Source: a bacterium (GTDB lineage: Bacteria > Zhuqueibacterota > QNDG01 > DSAB01). From it: a DNA stretch of 64,000 bases. Where the stretch lies: the NCBI GenBank assembly GCA_016931965.1, contig JAFGDT010000115.1, positions 1-64,000 on the forward strand, read 5' to 3'. The position numbers and the translations under genes are program-made. Shown here piece by piece: positions 55,687 through 64,000 of the stretch. Each line of letters starts with the position of its first letter. The stretch's first letter is position 1. The notes under the pieces were generated by a model. That model had not been told where the DNA came from. It was given only the letters and a program-made list of their open reading frames with translations, and made no database searches.

Positions 55687-57222
55687 CTATTCAGGAATTC
55701 TTACAAACGCGTGTAAATCGACATCACCGCGCTTCATATAAAAAATAACCACTCTGCCTTTCTCAAATTGTCGAAGGGCTGATTGGAAATCAGAAACGGA
55801 CTGAATTTCCCAATCTTCAATTTTTACAATCAAATCATTCACCTGAATTCCTGCATCATAAGCATTGCTGTAAGTCTGTACAAGGGTCACAATCACACCT
55901 TCACTATTTCGATATTCATCTATCCGTGACCGTATATCATTGGTCAAGTTCTGAACTTCAAGACCCAGTTGAGGAAGCGTTTCATCCGAACCCCTCTGAT
56001 CGGATACAGTTTCCCTCCCTGTGTCTCTTTCCCCCAACGTAGCCCGTATTTGTTTCTCTTCTCCATTACGCCATACGGTGATGGTGATGACATCCCCTGG
56101 ATTTTTAAGAGCAATCGCATTTTGAATTTCATTGCTTTGATTGACTTCCTGGCCGTCCAATTTCAGAAAAATATCCAATGGTTTTAATCCCGCCTTTTCA
56201 GCAGGGCTGTCTTCCATAACTTGCTCAATTCGCACGCCCTTTGGTCGATCCAAACCAAACCGTTCGGCAACCTCTTCAGTAACCGGTTGCATACCGATAC
56301 CCAGATAGGCGCGTGTCACGTATCCCTGGTTGACCAGATCATTCATGATTTTCTTAGCTAAATTAATCGGGACGGCAAATCCGTATCCCTGATAATAGCC
56401 CGTCGTCGTCTGAATGGCTGTGTTGATGCCGATCACTTCGGCTTTTAAATTCACCAGAGCACCGCCGCTGTTTCCGGGATTGATGACTGCGTCCGTCTGT
56501 ATGAAATTCTCAATGGCATAGGATCCACTGCTGCCAGATTCTGTATCTTCTATAATGCCGATTGATCGACCTTTTGCACTTATAATACCGGCCGTCACAG
56601 TTGAGCTGAGTTCAAAGGGATTGCCTACAGCCAGCACCCAATCGCCTATTTCAAGGACATCCGAGTCTCCCAGACGGGCAACAGGCAGGTTATCTCCATC
56701 AATTTTAATGACCGCAATTTCTGTTAAGGGATCCGTACCGACCAATTCCGCTTCAAATGAACGGTTGTCATAAAGTGTCACTTTAATGTCGTCCGCATTT
56801 TGAATCACATGGTTGTTTGTTAAAATATACCCGTCACTGCTGACAATCACACCAGATCCCAGTCCTCGGAGCTCCTGCTGGTCTGGTATCTGAAAAGGCC
56901 ATTCCTGTCCAAACCAATCCCGCAGAAGAGGGTCGAAATAGTTATCTGATTGTTGCGAGCGATTTATCATTCTGGATGTGGAAATGCTGACCACAGTAGG
57001 GAGAATCTCTTTCGAGACAGCTGCAAATGAGGGCGTCGTTTCCTGGAGCTGCAGAAGAGCTTCAGAGGGTTCTCCCACTGCTCCCAAGACAACGGGTTTT
57101 ACATCCCGGGAAGCCAGTCCCTCGGGTGCCCAATTCAAATTAGAAGTAAGCAAAACACCGATTACAATACCGATAAACACCAATCCTGCAGTTGACCATA
57201 ATTTTGTTTTCGATGATAACAT
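55687..57222 (-). CDS. Periplasmic serine protease, DegP/HtrA family (Do type)
   Basis: 511 residues: an N-terminal signal anchor (TAGLVFIGIVIGVLLTSN), the trypsin-like domain with its triad His in LTNNHVIQ, Asp in TEIAVIKID and Ser in NPGNSGGALVN, and two PDZ domains (YLGIGMQPVTEEVAERFGL; LGLEVQNLTNDIRSRI). Length and two PDZ domains fit a Do/DegP-type quality-control protease in the envelope. It follows the zinc-protease gene by 35 bases. Confidence 0.93.
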   Translation of the reverse strand: MLSSKTKLWSTAGLVFIGIVIGVLLTSNLNWAPEGLASRDVKPVVLGAVGEPSEALLQLQETTPSFAAVSKEILPTVVSISTSRMINRSQQSDNYFDPLLRDWFGQEWPFQIPDQQELRGLGSGVIVSSDGYILTNNHVIQNADDIKVTLYDNRSFEAELVGTDPLTEIAVIKIDGDNLPVARLGDSDVLEIGDWVLAVGNPFELSSTVTAGIISAKGRSIGIIEDTESGSSGSYAIENFIQTDAVINPGNSGGALVNLKAEVIGINTAIQTTTGYYQGYGFAVPINLAKKIMNDLVNQGYVTRAYLGIGMQPVTEEVAERFGLDRPKGVRIEQVMEDSPAEKAGLKPLDIFLKLDGQEVNQSNEIQNAIALKNPGDVITITVWRNGEEKQIRATLGERDTGRETVSDQRGSDETLPQLGLEVQNLTNDIRSRIDEYRNSEGVIVTLVQTYSNAYDAGIQVNDLIVKIEDWEIQSVSDFQSALRQFEKGRVVIFYMKRGDVDLHAFVRIPE

Positions 57223-57257
57223 ATTAAACCTCCTGATTATTGAAAATAGTGATAAAC

Positions 57258-57944
57258 TTAATCCCGTGTACCCCGCAGAAGAACCAGTCGTAAAAGATGA
57301 AGCACGGCTACAGCGGTGGCAGCCACATAGGTCAGGGCTGCGGCATGCAATACCTTCCGGGCATGTCCGACTTCTTCTTCAGCCAGATATCCTCTCGATC
57401 TGAGTAGAGCGAGGGCTCTCGAACTGGCATTCAATTCCACAGGAAGCGTAACCACTTGAAAAAGAACAGCCGCACTGAACAAAACAATACCGATATCCAT
57501 CAACTTGGGCGAAGCAAATAAAAATCCGGCAATGAAAAGAGGAAACGCCAGTGTTGATCCTAAATTCGCTACTGGAAAAATATTCTGACGGAGCTGAAAT
57601 GCCACATAAGCCTGTTTGTGCTGGATGGCATGACCCACTTCGTGGGCGGCCACGCCGATTGCAGCTACCGAACGGCTTCTAAAAATCGCACTGGACAATC
57701 TGAGCTTCCGCTTTCTGGGATCATAATGGTCCGTCAGTTGACCGGGTACCTCTTCAATTTCGATATCATTCAGACCGCTTTCCTGAAGCAGTCTTTCTGC
57801 GATAGCGCCGCCGGTCATGCCCGTTACGGCAGGAATCTTACTGTATTTATTGAATGTGGATTTGACACGCTGCTGCGCCCATAGAGCTAAGATGATAGCC
57901 GGTATCAGCAGCAACATGGTTTGATCATAAAAAAAGAAAGGCAT
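57258..57944 (-). CDS. Membrane zinc metallopeptidase (YugP-like, DUF/M-type HEVGH)
   Basis: 228 residues with an N-terminal helix, the zinc motif HEVGHAIQH near 113-121, and three further hydrophobic segments. Segments such as VTGMTGGAIAERLLQESGLNDIEI and TLPVELNASSRALALL identify the neutral zinc-metallopeptidase family represented by YugP. Its substrate is not known. With DegP downstream it forms a small envelope-protease operon; the spacer upstream (57945-58091) shows no strong promoter. Confidence 0.85.
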   Translation of the reverse strand: MPFFFYDQTMLLLIPAIILALWAQQRVKSTFNKYSKIPAVTGMTGGAIAERLLQESGLNDIEIEEVPGQLTDHYDPRKRKLRLSSAIFRSRSVAAIGVAAHEVGHAIQHKQAYVAFQLRQNIFPVANLGSTLAFPLFIAGFLFASPKLMDIGIVLFSAAVLFQVVTLPVELNASSRALALLRSRGYLAEEEVGHARKVLHAAALTYVAATAVAVLHLLRLVLLRGTRD

Positions 57945-58091
57945 GGAAAATTCTCCGCTATATCGACTCTATAAATTCACACGCACTACAAAACAATCAC
58001 TTTACAACGAATAGTACGCTCACTTTTTTTAAAAAGTTCCAATATAGATGAGATTCTGTAATATATCAAAAGGATGGAATTGAAACAGTGT

Positions 58092-58652
58092 TTAGAAATG
58101 CAGAGCAACGGAGATCCCAGACGCTGTTGTTCTGAGACTGATACGTTCAATACGTTCTATCGGGATCCGGACTTCCATGGGTTTAAATGCAATATAAAAA
58201 GATCCTGCACAAAAAAGGGCTGATACGACACTATACGCCAGAAAAGTCTTCGATTTATCACTGGTGACTTGATAATCAGGATCCAGCTGCTGCTGTATTC
58301 TTTCGAGCTCGACTCGATCACGCTCATTTTGATAATCTCCAAAGCTCTTCACGGCATAAGCGCCGGTGACAATGCCCAAAACAGCAAATGGAAGGAAGGG
58401 ACGCCCGACTTCCAGCTGATATTTCATCCCTCCAATCAAATCGTATTCGATATTGTCACGAATAATCTTGGAAATATCTTCTGTGGGTACAACGACCAAA
58501 CTCCCATCTGGCTTTCTCAATCCGAAACCATTCTCCGTTCGGCTAACCACAGTTCCGACATGCTTATTGTTTTGCCTGGTAATGATTGTATCCGTACCCA
58601 AAACGTTTGACAGGCAAACAAAAGAAAGAAGAATACAAGTCAACTTTTTCAT
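58092..58652 (-). CDS. Hypothetical exported or membrane protein
   Basis: 186 residues from the second Met (58652; AAGGA seven bases upstream). A signal-like helix covers residues 1-19, and two hydrophobic segments lie near 85-103 and 137-157. Between and around them are beta-rich stretches (VVSRTENGFGLRKPDGSLVVVPTEDISKI) that resemble small beta domains. No family was recognised. It stands alone on the minus strand between the envelope-protease genes and the large OmpA-like gene. Confidence 0.5.
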   Translation of the reverse strand: MKKLTCILLSFVCLSNVLGTDTIITRQNNKHVGTVVSRTENGFGLRKPDGSLVVVPTEDISKIIRDNIEYDLIGGMKYQLEVGRPFLPFAVLGIVTGAYAVKSFGDYQNERDRVELERIQQQLDPDYQVTSDKSKTFLAYSVVSALFCAGSFYIAFKPMEVRIPIERIERISLRTTASGISVALHF

Positions 58653-58774
58653 GAACGAATCCTTCATAACTGGATTTTATACAAAAGGCATATATTTCCT
58701 CTTTTTTTCCAAAATCATCCAGTAAATTTGCATAAACTATGCCAAAAATTGTGCTTATCCTTAATCTTTAAAAA

Positions 58775-61699
58775 TCAATACTCTTGAAAAAGCAATACCA
58801 TGATTCTTCTATTCAGATATCGCCCAACCGGTGTGTTGTTGTCTCCCAGGAGGACCTCTTCTCCTCCTTTCAACTGCAACCGCAAAGGTTCCTTTTCACC
58901 ATATCCTTCCGGAGCTTCGATCCGTTGTGTAATTTGCTGATACGTGTCGGGAAACATTTCCTTGACACGTTCAACAAAAGCTTCAGAAAAACGGAGCGCT
59001 CGCTGGTAGGACAACCGGTCATTGACATAATCAGGGCCGATGGTGCAGGCATGTCCTTCAAATACCAGATTCATTTTGGGATTTTCAACCATTTCTGTCG
59101 CAATATCCATGAGACGGTCCCAATAAAACTGAAATACAGGTTCTGTTTGGGCAAATTTTGCAGCTCCAAAAACTTCCCGTCTTCTGATGGTCCGCCTTTG
59201 TTTAAGATATACCATGTGCGGACGTGTATTGAATGAACGGCCCAATGTATCCGTCAATGTCAATGCAAATTGATAAGGACTGTTTCGTGGAACAAGTGTC
59301 CGGGTTTGATCGGTTCCATTCCACAATACAGTTCCCCACAACCTCTCATTCAGGATGACATCCTCCTGAGTAACAAGAATTGAACGGGGTTGGCCTTCCA
59401 GTTGCCATTCCGAAATATGAGCGGGAGAAATAATATCAACACGGAACAAAACGGTGTCCCTTATGGTGGTATCAACCGCCACATTATGAGGACCAAAGAT
59501 ATCAAGTTCGTTTATTTGGGAACAGCTAAATGTAACAACCCGATTCTGCTCCATAACCCATTTTGCATCTTGTGGATCAACCGGCATCGGTCGATCCCCC
59601 AAAATCTTATCTGGATGATCTCTTTCCACAACAACTTGAAAGGCAGGAACACCCATTTCAATAAGGACATTTCGAACACTTTCCGCCCGTTCATCAGCCA
59701 AATCGGTATCCTCCTCGCCGCTTAACAGATCAATGGCACCCATCGCTTTCAGTGTCACATCAGGGAACTTCTTCAACCGTTGGGCCAAAGTTTTTAAAAT
59801 GGGTGGCAGAATTTCTCTTCCGTTTATGTAAAAGGGATCGACTTGACTTGAAAACGGTGCAAAATAAATTTCAGGAACAACCGGTATTTCAGTATAATCA
59901 TAACCCGTGGCGACAACTTCGACCGTGTCCGGAACAGTGAACTCACCTTTCGGAATTGAAACGACAAGATCTCTTCTGATATTGTTCTCTTTATTGATCT
60001 CCAAAACGCTTGTATCCGCATCTACAAAAGTCTGAATAATATGCAACCCTTGTTTTGATGTGGACCAGGCAACCTGGAATGTGGTATCTTCACCAATATA
60101 GAGTTCCGAAACAAAAGTGTCTAAAAGCACATCTTCGGTTGTATCTTGAAGAGCATGGCTGCCAGGGGATAGATCTTTCACGATAAAGCGAAACCCAATC
60201 GATGGCATGTCCCCTTCATTTGCCACGACAAACGAAAGCATACCCTGTTCAGGGGTTTTTGTAATCCATGTAGAAGGTGTGAACATAAAATCTTTTACAA
60301 CCAGATCGGGTGTAGCCACAATAAATTGTCCGATTTTCTCTCTTCCTTTCTTGGCCAATTGAGCATGGTGATCCAAATCATAGGCGACAATAGCCCAATG
60401 ATAGATACCTCCCTCATCCACCGAACTTACATATGACGTTGCCGGTGTGAATGCACAGACCAGAAGAGAATCCCTTAAAGAAGAGCTTAAAAACGGATTA
60501 ATGCCTCTCTCGATTCTATCAATGGCTCTTTCAATTTTCGATCGATTCTTATCGATGAGTACAATATATTGAACCTCATCAAAAGGATCTGGATCAAAAG
60601 CATCCTCCCAAATCAATTCGACTCTGGAGGCTTCCCCAATCTCCTGAGATGTAACCACTTCTGGTTCTTCCAAACGGAAAGGTTCTGGAGCAATACTGTA
60701 ATGGGACAAGGTTCCCCTATAGGTTTCTTGAAGCACATCTCCATAACCCACATCAGCCATATCCAATTCGAGAGCATCACCATAATGGGAGGGAAGATCC
60801 ATCATCGTATTCATCACATTATTCCAACGGAGTCCCAGCCCAAAAGTAAAATCACCCAAATCTTCCTTGTTGAAACCATACCCGAAACGCATACCAACCA
60901 TTTCTCGCCACCAAATTTCCGTACCAACGCCAACCGTCCAATCTCTGTCTCGAACACCCACAAAATCAGTTGCCAGCAGAACACTCCAGTTACGATATGC
61001 TCCCAGATGAAGAGACAAACCGGCACGCCATGTTTTAGGAAGCAAGGTGGATTCACCATCAAACTTCATTTCTGTGCCCAAATGCAAAAGGGAAACACCA
61101 CATGTGATAATGCCATAATCAAAAATCCCCATTCCAAAAGCACCCAATCCAAATCGATCGGGTTTTAAAAGGAATCCCATATCAGCAGCCACACCCTGCG
61201 CAGAATAGGTATCAAATCGGCTTGAAATCCCTTTTACATTAATCCCAAAAGCCAGAGCGTGATAAATCCAGTCTAATCTCTGTCCCAGAGCCACACTGAC
61301 CAATAAATGGCCTGCTGAGACAGGGGATTCTTTCCCGCCTGTAGAATCCCAGGAAGGCATGCCCAGATAAGTGCTGCCCAATCCCAAAGTCGTTTTTCGA
61401 CTTCCGAGAATGCGGACTTGTTTGATATAGGTCAGATTGGCTTGATAAATATCGGTAAAATATTTATTATACGCAGCAGACCACTGCCACCTCCGGATAT
61501 GGCCCAATCCGCCTGGATTTGTGTATAAAGTATAAAGATCGTCACCGACGCCTGTAAAAACATTTCCCATCCCGGATTGTCTGGCTCCAGTGATCATTTT
61601 TAAAAATGGCAACCCCACACTTCCCTGCCCACAACAAATCACTGGAAATAGAAAAATGATTATTCCGATTAGACAGTAATACCTCAGCTTTTTCCTCAT
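58775..61699 (-). CDS. Large envelope protein: PorV/PorQ-like barrel with two OmpA-like domains
   Basis: 974 residues. Signal peptide 1-24, then a PorV/PorQ-type outer-membrane barrel to about 325 (GARQSGMGNVFTGVGDDLYTLYTNPGGLGHI; MRFGYGFNKEDLGDFTFGLGLRW). A middle part has fibronectin- and CARDB-like segments (DLVVKDFMFTPSTWI; FVVANEGDMPS). Two regions resemble OmpA peptidoglycan-binding domains: FAPFSSQVDPFYINGREIL with DERAESVRNVLIEMG near 630-690, and VFEGHACTIGPDYVNDRLSYQRA near 880-905. It follows the vWA-domain gene by 15 bases. Confidence 0.75.
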   Translation of the reverse strand: MRKKLRYYCLIGIIIFLFPVICCGQGSVGLPFLKMITGARQSGMGNVFTGVGDDLYTLYTNPGGLGHIRRWQWSAAYNKYFTDIYQANLTYIKQVRILGSRKTTLGLGSTYLGMPSWDSTGGKESPVSAGHLLVSVALGQRLDWIYHALAFGINVKGISSRFDTYSAQGVAADMGFLLKPDRFGLGAFGMGIFDYGIITCGVSLLHLGTEMKFDGESTLLPKTWRAGLSLHLGAYRNWSVLLATDFVGVRDRDWTVGVGTEIWWREMVGMRFGYGFNKEDLGDFTFGLGLRWNNVMNTMMDLPSHYGDALELDMADVGYGDVLQETYRGTLSHYSIAPEPFRLEEPEVVTSQEIGEASRVELIWEDAFDPDPFDEVQYIVLIDKNRSKIERAIDRIERGINPFLSSSLRDSLLVCAFTPATSYVSSVDEGGIYHWAIVAYDLDHHAQLAKKGREKIGQFIVATPDLVVKDFMFTPSTWITKTPEQGMLSFVVANEGDMPSIGFRFIVKDLSPGSHALQDTTEDVLLDTFVSELYIGEDTTFQVAWSTSKQGLHIIQTFVDADTSVLEINKENNIRRDLVVSIPKGEFTVPDTVEVVATGYDYTEIPVVPEIYFAPFSSQVDPFYINGREILPPILKTLAQRLKKFPDVTLKAMGAIDLLSGEEDTDLADERAESVRNVLIEMGVPAFQVVVERDHPDKILGDRPMPVDPQDAKWVMEQNRVVTFSCSQINELDIFGPHNVAVDTTIRDTVLFRVDIISPAHISEWQLEGQPRSILVTQEDVILNERLWGTVLWNGTDQTRTLVPRNSPYQFALTLTDTLGRSFNTRPHMVYLKQRRTIRRREVFGAAKFAQTEPVFQFYWDRLMDIATEMVENPKMNLVFEGHACTIGPDYVNDRLSYQRALRFSEAFVERVKEMFPDTYQQITQRIEAPEGYGEKEPLRLQLKGGEEVLLGDNNTPVGRYLNRRIMVLLFQEY

Positions 61700-61714
61700 A
61701 TCCGTTCCCTTCCC

Positions 61715-64000
61715 TTATCGAACAAGAATAAACTTACGCGCTTTTTTAAAATCTCCAGACTGCAGAACGGCAACATACACACCACTTCCAACGACCAAAC
61801 CATTCTGATCTTTTCCATCCCATGTTGTGCTATTCCATCCTGCTCTGTAAGGTCCCTCAGTCACTTGACTCACATACGCACCTGAGATATCATAAACCAC
61901 AATCTCCGCTATTCGATTCGAACTCAGTCTGAAACGCATGCCTAAGGGCATTCCCTTGTTTGACCGAAATACATTCTCATCCAATAAAAATTCATCTGCA
62001 CTTCGAAGGGTAAAACGTGCGCTCCCTGTGCAAACCACACCCCATAAATCTGTCGTCTCAAAAATGACATCCACCATTTCCTCTTCGCCACTGGTACGCA
62101 TCCAGGTATTACCAAATTCTGGAACGATCACAATCCAGCTGTTTGGTTCTAAATTGGGATTGTATTGAATAAAACCATCAGCATAATCCGTCACTTCGCT
62201 GTTATCCTCAAATCGTAATTTTAAATCCCACGATTGGATATCGACGGGTGTCATGACTTCGATTTGAACGCTGTCTCCCGGAATAACAATCCAGGGATTC
62301 ACCCTCACCTGCGGATCAGGCGGTACAATGCCCTGTACCCATACAGTGTCACGTGTTGAGTTATTCCAGAGAATAGTATCCTCATCACAAAAAACAGTTG
62401 CTTCATTAATCAGAGGCTCCACCCAGGGAGGCATAAACGTATCCACTTGACAACAATAGACAAACTCTTTTCTTCCACCCCGGGCATCCAATTTATTGAT
62501 CGTCCATCTGAGCGTATCTCCGCTGACCCAATGGGACGGCTCAGCGAAATCAATAAATTCAACATCATCGGGTAAAATATCCTGTACAGTCATATCACGA
62601 CAGATCATCTCTCCTTGGTTCACAACAGATACGTGATATTCGACTATTTTTCCGGGGAAAGTATACCAGACGGAATCTCCCTGAACAACGACAAGGGAAT
62701 CTCCAACACCCACTTTTTCAATGGCTGCATCAGGCCCTTTTAGAGGAATGTTATAGACAAGTGTACTGTCCATATTGTTGTGAAGTAGAGTATCCTGAAT
62801 GCAATCGATAGTCACCTTGTTCATCAGTGTAAATGTCTCTGACACCAACAAGGTATCAACAAAACAGCGGTAACTGAATCGAATGGATTCATGCAATGGA
62901 ATAGAATCGACCATCCAGTTTATCATACTGCCTTGAACCGAGTCGGGCATTCTTTCAAATTCAACTGGTATTAAATTAGAGGGCAATACGTCCTCGATCG
63001 ACACATCTTCAACATCTTTGTGGCCGACATTCTGTACATGAACAGTATACTGGATGGTGTCTCCAGGTATTACAAACCAAGCGGTATCTTCATCCGAAAC
63101 AGAAAAGGATTCTGTGATAACCGATTTTGTCACAGCACAGTCAGCAGGCCCAGATGGAACCAGATAGTATCCTTTGTCTGCTGAAGTGAAACCATCGTAT
63201 AATACCGAAAGATCAATTGTTCTCCAATTCTGAGCTTGAATCGTATCGGGAGAAGCGTGAGAAAGAACAAAATAATACCGGAGGAAATGCTCAATGGCCT
63301 CGAAACCTTCTTCCGTATCTGTTCCTTCGTTGAGTTCAACATACCACCCCCCACTCTCAGTACACAACATCCTCAAACTATCGGTAAGACTTCCTTTACC
63401 TAATCCAACAAAATGGATGGGAATTCCCCTTTCTAAGGCTGCATCAGTAACCTCAGCAGAAGTGATGGTACTTCCCACATCCTCTCCTCCGACGATAGCC
63501 AAAACACCCTGTCTTCCCGAACGAGAATTCGCCAAGGATACAGCATCATAGAGCCCATCATACAAATGTCTCTGGTTTTCCGTAAATAAACGGTCGAATG
63601 CATCTTTGATGAGGGTGGTTTCTTGAGTAAAAGATTGCATCATCTCAACACCATTTCCAACACCGATAACGGCACCCCAATCGTCTTCTGTAAACTGATC
63701 GACAAAACCGGATAGCCCATCTCGCAAATTGTCACTCCATCCAGAAACTTGACTTGTAAAATCAACCACAAAAACCAATGAAAAATCGGATTTCGTGATC
63801 TCGGTTACTCTTAACCCCGGTTTGACATTTGGGTTTGCTGGAAAAAACGGGTCTTCTTTGTGATACTCCAACATTTTCTGCCATACATCACTTACTGGAT
63901 CACCCAGTTGGTTTACGTCTGAAATCGTCAACCACTTTGTGGTATCCGCCAATCCAAGAATATGCTTACCATTTTGATCGACCACATGGACTTTGGTAAG
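61715..64000 (-). CDS. Von Willebrand A / DUF11 surface protein with FlgD-like C-terminal tail (5' end cut by the window)
   Basis: At least 756 residues; the frame stays open beyond the GTG start given in the track up to the window edge, so the true start is outside. It begins KVHVVDQNGKHILGL and has a vWA domain (FSLVFVVDFTSQVSGW near 68, a MIDAS-like D-x-T-x-S where the first serine is replaced), two DUF11 repeats near 285-400 and 420-540, and a C-terminal Ig-like/FlgD-like segment (IAEIVVYDISGAYVSQV; NGLVVGSGVYVAVLQSG) ending KARKFILVR, similar to type IX sorting tails. A role in adhesion or surface assembly is likely. Confidence 0.75.
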   Translation of the reverse strand, partial: LTKVHVVDQNGKHILGLADTTKWLTISDVNQLGDPVSDVWQKMLEYHKEDPFFPANPNVKPGLRVTEITKSDFSLVFVVDFTSQVSGWSDNLRDGLSGFVDQFTEDDWGAVIGVGNGVEMMQSFTQETTLIKDAFDRLFTENQRHLYDGLYDAVSLANSRSGRQGVLAIVGGEDVGSTITSAEVTDAALERGIPIHFVGLGKGSLTDSLRMLCTESGGWYVELNEGTDTEEGFEAIEHFLRYYFVLSHASPDTIQAQNWRTIDLSVLYDGFTSADKGYYLVPSGPADCAVTKSVITESFSVSDEDTAWFVIPGDTIQYTVHVQNVGHKDVEDVSIEDVLPSNLIPVEFERMPDSVQGSMINWMVDSIPLHESIRFSYRCFVDTLLVSETFTLMNKVTIDCIQDTLLHNNMDSTLVYNIPLKGPDAAIEKVGVGDSLVVVQGDSVWYTFPGKIVEYHVSVVNQGEMICRDMTVQDILPDDVEFIDFAEPSHWVSGDTLRWTINKLDARGGRKEFVYCCQVDTFMPPWVEPLINEATVFCDEDTILWNNSTRDTVWVQGIVPPDPQVRVNPWIVIPGDSVQIEVMTPVDIQSWDLKLRFEDNSEVTDYADGFIQYNPNLEPNSWIVIVPEFGNTWMRTSGEEEMVDVIFETTDLWGVVCTGSARFTLRSADEFLLDENVFRSNKGMPLGMRFRLSSNRIAEIVVYDISGAYVSQVTEGPYRAGWNSTTWDGKDQNGLVVGSGVYVAVLQSGDFKKARKFILVR

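Overview
The window looks like the chromosome of a Gram-negative bacterium of the FCB superphylum, from a poorly cultured lineage of the Marinimicrobia / KSB1 / Calditrichota kind rather than a classical Bacteroidetes. This is inferred from gene content only: a TonB receptor with a carboxypeptidase-regulatory-like N-terminal domain, a PorV/PorQ-like barrel fused to OmpA-type domains, a von Willebrand/DUF11 protein with a FlgD-like C-terminal sorting tail, DUF1573, and strong TTGACA-17-TATATT promoters. No rRNA, tRNA, CRISPR array, prophage or insertion sequence was seen. Base composition is moderate and falls in the sugar-polymerase region.

Layout. (1) 188-8239, minus strand: efp-accB-accC operon with a clear promoter and terminator; a TonB receptor preceded by a lipoprotein gene, a thioredoxin-like Fe-S protein and a 54-residue Trm112-like protein missing from the ORF track; a HAD phosphatase; class II aldolase. 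(2) 8461-21399, plus strand: an RmlB-like dehydratase and, behind a long structured leader, a complete Wzx/Wzy-type exopolysaccharide operon (sugar dehydrogenase, Wza-like export protein, Wzz-like protein, flippase, three glycosyltransferases, polymerase, initiating phosphotransferase), followed by serS, thyX and ybjQ. (3) 23904-31412, minus strand: a PhcB-like methyltransferase next to a six-helix hybrid histidine kinase (candidate lipid quorum-sensing pair), two small paralogues, hypA-hypB, a MauE/rhodanese/DUF1573 redox-type operon and a CDP-alcohol phosphatidyltransferase. (4) 31679-46283, plus strand: a second glycan cluster with a D-glucuronyl C5-epimerase, two methyltransferases, a glycosyltransferase, a flippase and a sensor kinase; then an Aas-like acyl ligase, an LPG-synthase-like membrane protein, an FGGY kinase, an alpha/beta hydrolase, the NAD(P)HX repair enzyme and a UbiA prenyltransferase. 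(5) 46265-48985: DUF2809 protein, a repeat-bearing spacer, an outer-membrane protein, a STAS protein, purC. (6) 48992-64000, minus strand: DUF72 and DUF819 proteins, a grpE-dnaJ-fmdB-dnaK chaperone operon with a near-perfect sigma-54 promoter and no visible hrcA or CIRCE, a zinc protease plus DegP-type protease, and two large envelope proteins, the last cut by the window edge.

How it fits together. Much of the window serves the cell envelope: two glycan-building clusters with their own promoters and leaders, lipid-modifying enzymes, periplasmic quality control (DegP, chaperones) and large surface proteins. The best leads for something new are the structured leader and terminator-like hairpin before the exopolysaccharide operon, the PhcB-like methyltransferase/hybrid-kinase pair with its small duplicated neighbours, the sigma-54-type promoter of the chaperone operon, the C5-epimerase glycan cluster, and the acyl-ligase/FGGY-kinase/flippase-like/hydrolase cassette.
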